From the NCBI GenBank assembly GCA_963825335.1, contig CAWGSP010000001.1, positions 1,054,001 to 1,118,000 on the forward strand: 64,000 nt of DNA. Direction: 5' to 3'. How positions within the stretch are numbered: position 1 is the stretch's first letter; the number at the start of each line of letters is the position of its first letter. Positions 35,077-43,888 of this stretch are shown piece by piece. The notes below the pieces were generated by a model. That model ran no database searches and had not been told where the DNA came from. It saw only the letters and a program-made list of their open reading frames with translations. The DNA is from Methanobacterium_B sp963825335 (GTDB lineage: Archaea > Methanobacteriota > Methanobacteria > Methanobacteriales > Methanobacteriaceae). Position numbers and translations under genes: made by a program.

Positions 35077-38000
35077 TCAATTCACACTATCCTCAATTAT
35101 TTTGATCTCATCTGATGTCAAACCATACAGGTCATATACCCTCTTATCAATCTCGTTATTAGTCTGTTCGATCTCAATGAGTAAGGGTTTAACAATTTTA
35201 ACACTTTCTGTGAATTCATGCTCTAAATATTCTCTATTCTTCCTTAGTTTAGTGTCAACTTTTTTTTTCCTTAGCTCATCAAAGAATTCGTCCTCTGACA
35301 ACTTATAAAATTTTATAAGTTTTTTAGATAACTTTTCAATAATAAATTCTTTTTGAATCCAATGTTTAAAACCGTTAGTCTCTTTTTGAAGCCCATGGTT
35401 GAGTTTTAGCATCTTTTCACCCATTTCAATGATGGATTGTTGTTCTTCATTGGTTGCCGGGTAAATAGGGAGTTGTTCGACATATTGCTTTTTATAACGT
35501 AATCTGTTACCTTCAATTTGAGGACTAATCTGCTTAAAAAACCAAAATAGTAATTTAGAGTTAAGTAGCGCTGTTAAATATCTCAAATCAAAATTAGGAG
35601 GTCTAGTCATTATAAAACTGGCAGTTTCGCAGAAAAAATTTTCTTTATCAACTGAAAATCGTGGTTTCGGTGCTATTTCTGCCCAAACTATTTTATTTTT
35701 TTCAAATTCAGGATAATAACCTGTAGTATCCTGTATTTCATACCACTTATAATTTCCAGGTTTTCTTCCAACCTTTTGATTCTCATTTTTAGGTGTTAGT
35801 TGTTCCTTGAATTGTTTTAAGTACCTTTCAATATGAGGATATGTTTTTATATCAATGCCTCTTCTCGTGAATATTAGGTATAATCCTTTATAATCTATGT
35901 TCCACTTTTTAATATCTTCTCCACGTAAAAATGGCTTTATTATTTCCTTATTGCTAACATCTTTTGATAACAGCTGATTTTTAACATTTTCGTCTATTAT
36001 AAATGCTTTCATATACCCAGTTGTAACTCCTCTAAAAATATTCAAACCATCAATATTCCTTATTTTTAAGCTATTTTTATCCATTTTATCTCTTAAATCT
36101 AATGTTTTTGGATTTTCGAAACACCAATTCTCGATTCCTAACCGTGATTGTTCAATTTCAATTGAATTATCAACTAAAACATTATTCTCGATTGGAATAT
36201 CATTTTTTAAAATAATAACACAAGAATGTACTGTTGCATCATTGAAAACTTTATCAAAACTATGATCAAAGTAAGATTTAAACTGGATTTCATTTAAAAT
36301 AAGTTTCCTTAAAGGTTTACCATAATTGGCAGTTATAAATTTATTTGAAGATATATAGGCCAATAATCCATTTTTTTTGAGCAACTTAAGTCCTTTTTCG
36401 AAAAAATAGACATACAAATCAGCAACACCAGTATAAACATCATAATGATCCTTTAAGAATGGTTTAATCTCTTTGATCTTTTCTTGTCTTACATAAGGTG
36501 GGTTTCCTATCACTACATCAAAACCACCATCTTCGAATATATTAGGAAATTCAGTTTTCCATTCAAACGGTTTATCTGTGTATTCTGGATCATCGATGAG
36601 TGAATTTCCACATTTTATATTGTTGTCCAGATTTGGAAGTATCAATCCTTTCCTACAGACTTTTAGAAAAAGTGATAACTTCGTTATTTCTACTGATTCT
36701 TCATTTAAGTCTACGCCATAGATGTTATTTAGTAGAATTTCCCTTCTTTCTTCAATAGGATCCCAAACATGATCTAGGGTGTCTTTAGTATATAATTTTT
36801 CCCGAATAGATTCATGTATCTCTAACAATACATTAGCTGCCTTATTTAGGAATGCACCGCTTCCACATGCAGGATCAACAATCTTAATTTCTTTAACTTT
36901 CTGATCTAGATCTCTAATGTCTGAACCAGGATACTCTCCAATAAGTTCATCTACTGTGTTTACTTTACCTGATTTGCTTAGGTAAGGTATAATAGTATTT
37001 CTACAGATGTAATCAGTTATATAATCGGGAGTGTAGAATATCCCATCTTTCTTCCTACGACCTTTTGAGTCCTCTTTGAGTTCTTCAATGTCTCCTATAC
37101 TATTTTCAAATATATGGCCTAATATATTGACATCTAGCTCTGTTGAAAAGTCAAAGGTAGACATTGTAAGCATATTACGATAGATTGGATTTACTTTTGG
37201 TCCATATGGTCCTAAGTTAGAATTAACATCTTTTTCATATTCTTTAAATTTCCAATCCTGGTAAACATCATTAAAGAATTTCTGATCTTCTACAATATCC
37301 CTGATTTTAAGATGATCTAAGTCTTCTTTGAAAATACCACCGTTGTATTGGGATATTTTTTTATATTCATTTCCTTCATCTATATCTAAAAATAGTTCAT
37401 TTAATCTTTGCCAGATACTTCTATGTCGCAGGTTACCTTTGAGAATAGGTGTTAGAATAGTATCAGTGGAAACTTGAGAGGGTAATAGATCTATGTCTTC
37501 AGCAAAGCAGATGAACATGTATCTGTTCATTATCATCTGGGCGTAGTGGATTGAGTCAAGTCTTGATAGCTCATTAATCTCTTCAAACTCTTTTATGAGC
37601 ATCAATCGAGTTTCATTATATAATTTATAAAATTCTTTTTCCAGTTCTCTTTCTATAACAACAGTTTTATCCATTAATTTATCAATATAACCTGTGTTGA
37701 TATAGCTCTTCTTAGAGAATGAGAGCATGAAATAGGAGAAGATTGTTTTATCTAAGAGTTCACTAGCAGTAAATGATATGTAGTGCCCTTTCTTATGCCA
37801 ATTATAGAGTCTGAATTCACTATAATTGGAAACTAGAATCCAATCAATATCTCCTGTGTGTTGGGCATAATCAAAGGCTTGGTCAACTGGTGTTCGCTTA
37901 TCATTTAACCTATTTTGTGGTTTGTCCAGATCAGTTTTCTGGTCTTTGAGTTCAACCACCATGAACTTCTTATCACCGGATTTAAGTATAAACTCGCTTT

Positions 38001-38235
38001 TACCTCGACCTTCACCTTCTTTCTCATCGAAAAGGATATTGTCCTCGAGATCATAACCCAATATGTCTTTTAACCAAACTTCATAAAAATAGATATAATT
38101 CTTAGTTTCTGCTTCAAACTGGCCCTGTTCAAGTTTTTCAATATGTTTAATTAATAGATCATGCTTTGAAGGTGTTAAATTAAACTCCTTAGAATATTTA
38201 CGCAGTAATGTTTGGTTAAAAAGATCATTTTTCAT
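35077..38235 (-). CDS. Type IIG restriction-modification enzyme (Eco57I-like)
   Basis: The 1052-residue single chain has an N-terminal nuclease-like domain with a PD-(D/E)xK pattern (KSEFILKSGDKKFMVVELKD, ~78-97), a helical connector, a gamma-class N6-adenine methyltransferase core (VDPACGSGAFLNKA ~451-464; VVIGNPPYVRQEK ~575-587), and a C-terminal TaqI-like target-recognition domain with a second coiled region. It would cut and methylate DNA with one polypeptide. Length and domain order fit type IIG or the BREX/PglX-like relatives, but no other BREX gene is present. It leads directly into the TIR gene. Confidence 0.9.
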   Translation of the reverse strand: MKNDLFNQTLLRKYSKEFNLTPSKHDLLIKHIEKLEQGQFEAETKNYIYFYEVWLKDILGYDLEDNILFDEKEGEGRGKSEFILKSGDKKFMVVELKDQKTDLDKPQNRLNDKRTPVDQAFDYAQHTGDIDWILVSNYSEFRLYNWHKKGHYISFTASELLDKTIFSYFMLSFSKKSYINTGYIDKLMDKTVVIERELEKEFYKLYNETRLMLIKEFEEINELSRLDSIHYAQMIMNRYMFICFAEDIDLLPSQVSTDTILTPILKGNLRHRSIWQRLNELFLDIDEGNEYKKISQYNGGIFKEDLDHLKIRDIVEDQKFFNDVYQDWKFKEYEKDVNSNLGPYGPKVNPIYRNMLTMSTFDFSTELDVNILGHIFENSIGDIEELKEDSKGRRKKDGIFYTPDYITDYICRNTIIPYLSKSGKVNTVDELIGEYPGSDIRDLDQKVKEIKIVDPACGSGAFLNKAANVLLEIHESIREKLYTKDTLDHVWDPIEERREILLNNIYGVDLNEESVEITKLSLFLKVCRKGLILPNLDNNIKCGNSLIDDPEYTDKPFEWKTEFPNIFEDGGFDVVIGNPPYVRQEKIKEIKPFLKDHYDVYTGVADLYVYFFEKGLKLLKKNGLLAYISSNKFITANYGKPLRKLILNEIQFKSYFDHSFDKVFNDATVHSCVIILKNDIPIENNVLVDNSIEIEQSRLGIENWCFENPKTLDLRDKMDKNSLKIRNIDGLNIFRGVTTGYMKAFIIDENVKNQLLSKDVSNKEIIKPFLRGEDIKKWNIDYKGLYLIFTRRGIDIKTYPHIERYLKQFKEQLTPKNENQKVGRKPGNYKWYEIQDTTGYYPEFEKNKIVWAEIAPKPRFSVDKENFFCETASFIMTRPPNFDLRYLTALLNSKLLFWFFKQISPQIEGNRLRYKKQYVEQLPIYPATNEEQQSIIEMGEKMLKLNHGLQKETNGFKHWIQKEFIIEKLSKKLIKFYKLSEDEFFDELRKKKVDTKLRKNREYLEHEFTESVKIVKPLLIEIEQTNNEIDKRVYDLYGLTSDEIKIIEDSVN

Positions 38236-38306
38236 TAAACAACTATTAAAATTTGATTTAATTAAATGTTTTTAAAAAAAAATTTGTTGAAATTATAAAT
38301 AAAACT

Positions 38307-38927
38307 TTAAGATGATTTAGTATTAATAGGGTTCATTAAATTATCTACAATATCATCTTTTAATTTTTTTCTATATATCCCCATTATACGTTGATAATCA
38401 TATGTACTATGAACACCTGGAGATCCCAATTCTTCAGATAATTCTTTAAGAACTAATATTATAAAATTTCTAGTATTATTTGGCAAATATAATGAATCTG
38501 TAGATTCTAAAAAATAAGTGATGTCAAAAATATTATTATTAGTGTTTAACTTTTCTAATAAGTCAAGCAATGCCTTTTTCTTATCTTCATGCAATAATTG
38601 AGTATTGAGATTTCTTTCTGATTGTCTAAGAATTTTATTATTGTATAATAATGATAGGATAGATGCCCCTAATGCTACAAGTACTGCAAAAAGGGTAATT
38701 GTATTTTGAATACCCAAAATAATGTCTAACCTAAAGATAATGATTAAAAATGCTATAACTAACAAAATAATTAAAAATAGAATTATCTCTTTATTATCAA
38801 TTATTTTCTGATTCATTTTTATACCATCGATATGTAGTTTCATTTGAATAGTTAATTTATAATCATTCATCATAATAAGTAATTGAGAACCCTTAAATTC
38901 ATTTTTAAGGATTCCTTTTTTTAACAC
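38307..38927 (-). CDS. Two-helix membrane protein of the defence-like block
   Basis: The frame opens with a GTG at 38927 that overlaps the zinc-ribbon stop (TAGTG). A later start at MMNDYKLTIQ or MNQKIIDNKE is possible. Two membrane helices are clear (EIILFLIILLVIAFLIIIF and ITLFAVLVALGASILSLLY). A cytoplasmic helical tail of ~110 residues follows. Two-helix proteins with a soluble tail are common membrane partners in defence operons, but no family is recognised. It lies 71 bp upstream of the R-M gene on the same strand. Confidence 0.65.
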   Translation of the reverse strand: MLKKGILKNEFKGSQLLIMMNDYKLTIQMKLHIDGIKMNQKIIDNKEIILFLIILLVIAFLIIIFRLDIILGIQNTITLFAVLVALGASILSLLYNNKILRQSERNLNTQLLHEDKKKALLDLLEKLNTNNNIFDITYFLESTDSLYLPNNTRNFIILVLKELSEELGSPGVHSTYDYQRIMGIYRKKLKDDIVDNLMNPINTKSS

Positions 38928-39049
38928 TACTTTGTAAATTGATGCCTACATTCAGGGCAAATATATCTTTTTTGTGTAGTGCCCATTGAACCTACAGCTT
39001 CCATAATACCATGGTACCCGCATTTGGGGCATTCTTCAACTTCTTTCAT
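38927..39049 (-). CDS. 40-residue zinc-ribbon protein
   Basis: The frame reads MKEVEECPKCGYHGIMEAVG, then SMGTTQKRYICPECRHQFTK, one zinc ribbon with CPKC and CPEC. It has the same spacing as the 45-residue protein at 32806. A GTGAT site lies upstream of the ATG, and its stop overlaps the GTG of the membrane-protein gene. It is probably a DNA- or RNA-binding accessory. Confidence 0.7.
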   Translation of the reverse strand: MKEVEECPKCGYHGIMEAVGSMGTTQKRYICPECRHQFTK

Positions 39050-39135
39050 TATCAATCACTCCACTTTTTAATACAAATATCACAATTGATAATTATTTTT
39101 AATACTAATACATTATTTGTTAACTTTCTTAGAAT

Positions 39136-39519
39136 TTATTTGTACCAATCTATTCCTAATGGTTTTTCTGGTAATTTAATTCCTGATTCTATTAGACCTG
39201 TTGATAATTCAGTAGCAGGGTATAGGAAAGCGTCTAGTAGACCCTGAATAGCATCTTGAACTATAAAGTCATCTATGTTTACATCAATTATATGGACTCT
39301 ACTCATGATTCTAGGCCATAAAGCAGATATTTTATAATCTTCTTGTTGATTAAATTTTAAATTTATATCCTCAATAAATTCAATACTAGTCATCATAGAT
39401 TTGTATGCACTTGCAAATTCTTCTCTTTTAAAAACTATAACCTCTTCACGTTCATTGAATACTTCAGGATGGTAAAGTTCACCATAACGACCATAGGATG
39501 CTCCTTGACTAAATTTCAT
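39136..39519 (-). CDS. Hypothetical protein at the head of the defence-like block
   Basis: The 127-residue protein (MKFSQGASYGRYGELYHPEV...) is soluble and mixed alpha/beta, with no recognised family. A good GGAGG ribosome binding site precedes the ATG. It is the first minus-strand gene before the zinc ribbon, membrane protein, R-M enzyme and TIR gene, so it may belong to the same unit. Confidence 0.6.
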   Translation of the reverse strand: MKFSQGASYGRYGELYHPEVFNEREEVIVFKREEFASAYKSMMTSIEFIEDINLKFNQQEDYKISALWPRIMSRVHIIDVNIDDFIVQDAIQGLLDAFLYPATELSTGLIESGIKLPEKPLGIDWYK

Positions 39520-40127
39520 AATATATCAAACCTCCAATCTAAGTGGAAATAAACATATGAAATCTGAAATATATCCATGTAGAGGTAGGGAGCAGATGAG
39601 AACTTATAATAAGATATTTATAATTTTTTAATAGTTATAAAAAATACATGCTATTTGCTATTCCAATATGATAGAAATTAAAGATCATAAGCTAGCTATT
39701 AACCAATTGCTAGATTGATCAATTAAATAAGAGATAGAAGTTATTCGTTAGATAATGACAAAGCATAGTGAGAGCTCTCATATACATGAACTTTTACTAT
39801 CATTTTAACTTAGTTACATATAGGCAACCTATACTTTTTTAGCAATGGATCACCATTAGTTTTAAGAAATTACATCTCCCGAACTGTTATCTTAATTTTG
39901 TTGTTGTTATTTAAGATATCATAGAAAAAATACCATAATTTATAGATATTACTATTTTATTGAATGTAAAAATCATGCAAACTCGCAATCGTTGAATATC
40001 CAAGAAAAGTTATTAAACTAGTTAAATTTGTAATTTTATCAAATCCTCCTTATTTCAACCCAAGGTTTTTTGTAAATTTTTTATATTTTAAAGTGTGTAA
40101 GGAAATTTCCTGTAACTCATATTGATT
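39520..40127. other. Noncoding AT-rich region
   Basis: The 608-bp stretch has no convincing frame. It contains short inverted repeats such as TATAGG-CAA-CCTATA (~39817-39831). It probably holds the promoter of the minus-strand block. Confidence 0.4.
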
Positions 40128-40586
40128 TTATGGACTAAACAATTCGTTCATATAATATCCAATAAAACCTCCAATCGCACCCAAACCTATTGATACAATT
40201 AATAACTCACCAATGGAAGGTTGAAATATTAAATTCATAAAATCCCCTAAAAATGAGTTTATTACAGCATATCCAATAGAAAGACCAATCAAACTAGTAA
40301 CAATGCCGTATAATACACTTTTCGCAGAATTTTTTGAATTAACAAAAAAACCTGCAACTACTCCTGTTAAAAAAGCAGGCAAGAGTATAAAACTAAAAAA
40401 ACTTAAAACATAAAGAACAACAGCTGTAATTAGACCAAAACTTGCAGCAACGTAATTTATATCACTCTTTTCATATCTTACGCTCTTTTTATTTCTTGCG
40501 GTTTGGTTAATCCCACATTCCGGACAATTATTAATATTTTCATCCATTTGAGTTCCACAACTTGAACAATACTTTGTTCCATCCAT
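40128..40586 (-). CDS. Zinc-ribbon membrane protein
   Basis: The start MDGTKYCSSCGTQMDENINN at 40586 follows a GTGGTG site; the frame opens 4 codons earlier at a GTG. The 152-residue protein has an N-terminal CSSC...CPEC zinc ribbon and four hydrophobic segments (~45-70, 72-90, 95-118, 128-148), glycine-rich as in DUF5518-type proteins. Methanogens have many such ribbon-plus-helices proteins of unknown role. Confidence 0.72.
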   Translation of the reverse strand: MDGTKYCSSCGTQMDENINNCPECGINQTARNKKSVRYEKSDINYVAASFGLITAVVLYVLSFFSFILLPAFLTGVVAGFFVNSKNSAKSVLYGIVTSLIGLSIGYAVINSFLGDFMNLIFQPSIGELLIVSIGLGAIGGFIGYYMNELFSP

Positions 40587-41057
40587 ATTCAACACCACTT
40601 CCCCATTTTATATTAATAAATGTTATTCCTATAGGTAATAATATAATTTACTATTTAATTTTGCAAAATAAGGTGAATGATATTTCAATAGAGTAAAAGA
40701 TTCTCCATGATTTGATATTTATGTTATTAAATACAAAAAATTACTCCAAAAGCGATTGAGATTCGACGAAGCGACAGCATATCGACAGGAATCTGTTAAT
40801 TTTTCAAACAAGATTAGATCAATAACTATACAGCTTAAAATTGTTGACATGGTTATTATTAATTTTTGACATTTTTAATGTATTATTATCCTTTATTTAT
40901 TTATTTTCCTTAGATTTTCTTGTGTATTTATTTTTTTTTGACAATTTATGTGTAAGATCACACAATATACTGTATCAAACGCTTCATTTGTGAAACGACA
41001 CATTTAAATAGCTCTGACATTAAATGATAATTATATAGTTACTGGAGGTAATTATAG
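40587..41057. promoter_or_regulatory. Region upstream of the element replication genes
   Basis: A divergent 471-bp stretch. It holds CGACAG repeats (~40774-40790), TTGTTGACAT/TTTTTGACAT repeats (~40846-40872), a TTCATTTGTGAA dyad (~40984-40995) and a GGAGG site before the small gene. Control of replication from here is plausible. Confidence 0.5.
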
Positions 41058-41246
41058 ATGTTTAATAAAAAATTGTTATATATTACGGAAGAACAAAAAA
41101 TAGACTTAGAACGAGTTAAAACACAAGTAAAAGAAAATGGTGGATCTGTTAGTGTTATGAGATTAATGCAGGATTCTATACAAATATTCCTTGATTATTA
41201 TCAAGAGGAGGCTATTCAGAAGTATTCTCCAATTTATAAAAAATAA
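41058..41246 (+). CDS. Small ribbon-helix-helix-like protein
   Basis: The 62-residue protein (MFNKKLLYITEEQKIDLERV...) has one strand-like segment then two helices (EQKIDLERVKTQVKE and SVMRLMQDSIQIFLDYYQ), the CopG-like layout. A strong GGAGG site precedes the ATG. It lies 96 bp upstream of the helicase gene on the same strand, the classic position of a copy-number repressor. Confidence 0.65.
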   Translation: MFNKKLLYITEEQKIDLERVKTQVKENGGSVSVMRLMQDSIQIFLDYYQEEAIQKYSPIYKK

Positions 41247-41342
41247 TATTAGAACATTAATCAATGAAAAAAAGAGCTTTAAAATATAAAAATTTAAGAG
41301 CCAATGTCTCAGATTGGCCCTAAATATAAGAAGGTATGATTA

Positions 41343-43421
41343 ATGATAAGTATAACCAAATATAAAAATGTTTCGGATGAAAATGAGTTTATAAAACCTT
41401 TAAATTCAATATATATTTTAGCAGAAAAGTTAGGAAAAGATACAAATTATATTAACGAGCAATACAATCAAATAGGAAATAATTTAAGAAATAAAAATAT
41501 TCCCGAAGATAAAATTAGGGATAAGACTTTGAGAAGAATTCAAGCCGATCTCAAAGCATGTTTGCTTAAAGAACCAACACTAGAGGAGTTAGAAAAATTT
41601 CATTTCTTAACAGAGGAACATGAAAGACGTAATTTAGAAGAAGAGCCTCCTGAAAAAGATGACGATGCATATTATATTGAAATAAAAAAACAATATGGAA
41701 AATATAATAATGCCAAAGAAATTGAATGTAAAGCTGATAGAGAATCTATTATTTATAATTATGATGAAACACCAAGATTCATTGAAGATTTCTTTTCTTG
41801 GAAAGGCCGTTTATATAATAAAATTCAAACCGGACCTACAACTTATTTTGTAGTTGACACATCAGAAAACATTTGTGAACAAGTTAAAATATCTGAAGAC
41901 AAAAAAACAAAAAACAAAAATGAAAATTCCAAAATTAAATTGTCTTATTTTTCACTCTCAAATTTAGTTGAATATCAACCCATAAAAGAGTTCAAAAGTG
42001 CCCCAATGTTCTCATTTACTATACACACTATTAATAATGCTGAAAAATTAAAAACCGCAAGTTTAGATGAATTAGTGGGAGAACTTAAATCTCGAGTACT
42101 GTTTTTGAAAACAAATCAAGCTATGGACATATTATCGAATGCAATCAATTGTCTTAAGCTTAATCATAAATATACGACTGAAGACAAGTCTCCATATCCT
42201 GGATTTTTTATTTTAAATAACAAATTTGTTTCAACTGAATCTTACACAATACCTAGTAAAAATGAAATGATAGAAGCTATTAATCTATTTAATGATTTTG
42301 GCAGTTCATATGATGAATTCAACCAGAAATTTGGTTATGTGGCACATTGGGGAATCTTATCTCCTTTTTCCTATGTTATAATACAAAAGGGTTGTAGTAA
42401 TCTAATAAATAACGTCCTGCTATTCGGAACAACAAGAGCGGGAAAAAGCACAGTATCAAAGATGCCATGTTTTTTTTGGAGTAGAGATCTAAATGATCAA
42501 ACAACATCAGGCAGTCACATCCATAGTAGATATCAATATGGAAAAGTAATCTCACAGAGTACATTTCCAATTATAATAGATGAAGGGGAAGGTTTATTCG
42601 ATAATACTGAGTTATTGAGTATGGTTAAAACTGCAACACATTCATTGTCAGCAAGAGCACGATTCAATAGTAATTTACAAAGAGAAGAAGAAATAATGGC
42701 ATTTGCACCTTCTATCATCACATCAAATTATAATAAACCCAATGATGGTGCAGTAGGTGCGAGAATCGACTTATTAACTTATACAACAAGTAAAATCCGT
42801 AGCAAGAAAGATAGAGAACAGTTCGATAAAAAGTTTAAACCAAATGTTCAAAACGGACCATTAAAAATTCTCAAATATATCGGGGATTATGTAGCTTCAA
42901 AAATAATCGAAGATCCATCTTTATTGGATTATGATTGGCTTGAATTATCAAAAAATCTTTGGAAAGAGATGTATGAATATGCAGATATGAAAATGCCATA
43001 CTGGATGATTAACATTGCACATCCCGAGAGCGTCGAAGAATCGTTCGAAGATGAACAGAGTTATTATGAAACAAATATTAAAGCTTTAATCTTAAGCAAA
43101 GCAGATATTAACAATATTGTTTATAATGAATCGACTGAAAATGATTTCATTTCACCAAAAGATAAAGTTAAAGATGTGGTTTTGAATTCGAGATGGTCTT
43201 GGATTTATTATTATGCACCTACTACAGGTGTAAATGCAGGGGAAAAATTTGTTAGGATTACTAAGGCTATAGAAACAGATCTGAGAAAAGATAAACAAAT
43301 TAATGTTCAATTAAATCGTATAGCAGAGCTATTAGGTGGCAAAATGGCAAGAAAACTTCATAATGGTCGTAAGATAAACCTAGCTGAATTTGAATATAAC
43401 AAATTTATTAATTCATTTTAG
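41343..43421 (+). CDS. Putative SF3-type replicative helicase/ATPase
   Basis: The 692-residue protein has a helical N-terminal half without recognised motifs and an ATPase core. Walker A is GTTRAGKST (362-370), Walker B is PIIIDEGEG with D413-E414, and a sensor-like PSIITSNYN follows (~455-463). The small domain size and the T-S-N ending resemble superfamily 3 helicases of viruses and plasmids. No primase motif is visible in the N-terminal half. It is probably the initiator or helicase of the element. Family assignment is inferred from motifs. Confidence 0.75.
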   Translation: MISITKYKNVSDENEFIKPLNSIYILAEKLGKDTNYINEQYNQIGNNLRNKNIPEDKIRDKTLRRIQADLKACLLKEPTLEELEKFHFLTEEHERRNLEEEPPEKDDDAYYIEIKKQYGKYNNAKEIECKADRESIIYNYDETPRFIEDFFSWKGRLYNKIQTGPTTYFVVDTSENICEQVKISEDKKTKNKNENSKIKLSYFSLSNLVEYQPIKEFKSAPMFSFTIHTINNAEKLKTASLDELVGELKSRVLFLKTNQAMDILSNAINCLKLNHKYTTEDKSPYPGFFILNNKFVSTESYTIPSKNEMIEAINLFNDFGSSYDEFNQKFGYVAHWGILSPFSYVIIQKGCSNLINNVLLFGTTRAGKSTVSKMPCFFWSRDLNDQTTSGSHIHSRYQYGKVISQSTFPIIIDEGEGLFDNTELLSMVKTATHSLSARARFNSNLQREEEIMAFAPSIITSNYNKPNDGAVGARIDLLTYTTSKIRSKKDREQFDKKFKPNVQNGPLKILKYIGDYVASKIIEDPSLLDYDWLELSKNLWKEMYEYADMKMPYWMINIAHPESVEESFEDEQSYYETNIKALILSKADINNIVYNESTENDFISPKDKVKDVVLNSRWSWIYYYAPTTGVNAGEKFVRITKAIETDLRKDKQINVQLNRIAELLGGKMARKLHNGRKINLAEFEYNKFINSF

Positions 43422-43888
43422 AGTAGGACATCACTAAAAGAAGGGAGATAATAGCTTTATATATAATAATAGTTTTTAAAAAGAATTTGATTATTGGCAC
43501 TGGACAAATAGGACACGAATTGGACACTTGAAAATGTCTATTTCGTAGAATTTTAAAGCCTAATTTTATCAAAAGTAAGTTTCTCCATTATTTAATTATT
43601 AATTGGACTTCAAAAAAATATATACTCATAGATATAAAATTTGGAAAGAAAACAAATAAACATTAAAATAGAGGTCCTCTCAGAACATACGTCCAATTCG
43701 TCTAATTATTTAAAACGATGATAATGGCTGTATATTTATTATCCAAGTTGTTACATGCTTAAAAATTGGAAGTTCAATTGACGTCATATTGTCCAATTGA
43801 TAATATTCCAACATACATTATGAAGAAAAAAAATAAGTTATAATAAGCCTTTACCCTCAATAATAAGCTCGTATAAGTTTTAAATTAA
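43422..43888. other. Noncoding region between helicase and integrase genes
   Basis: The 467-bp stretch holds a cluster of GGAC/TTGGAC motifs in both orientations (43501-43800) and no gene. It is the best candidate for the replication origin or accessory integrase sites. Confidence 0.55.
43501..43800. repeat. TTGGAC iteron-like cluster
   Basis: Direct copies TGGACA (43501), AGGACAC (43510) and TTGGACAC (43520) stand in a row at 9-11 bp intervals. Later copies are AATTGGACTT (43601), GTCCAATTCG (43691), ATTGGAAGTTCAATTG (43765-43780) and GTCCAATTG (43791). Confidence 0.6.

Noticed and set aside
35077..38235. BREX or DISARM system
   Set aside because: The methyltransferase resembles PglX-like proteins, but no PglZ, BrxC, DrmA or similar partner is encoded nearby; type IIG is simpler.
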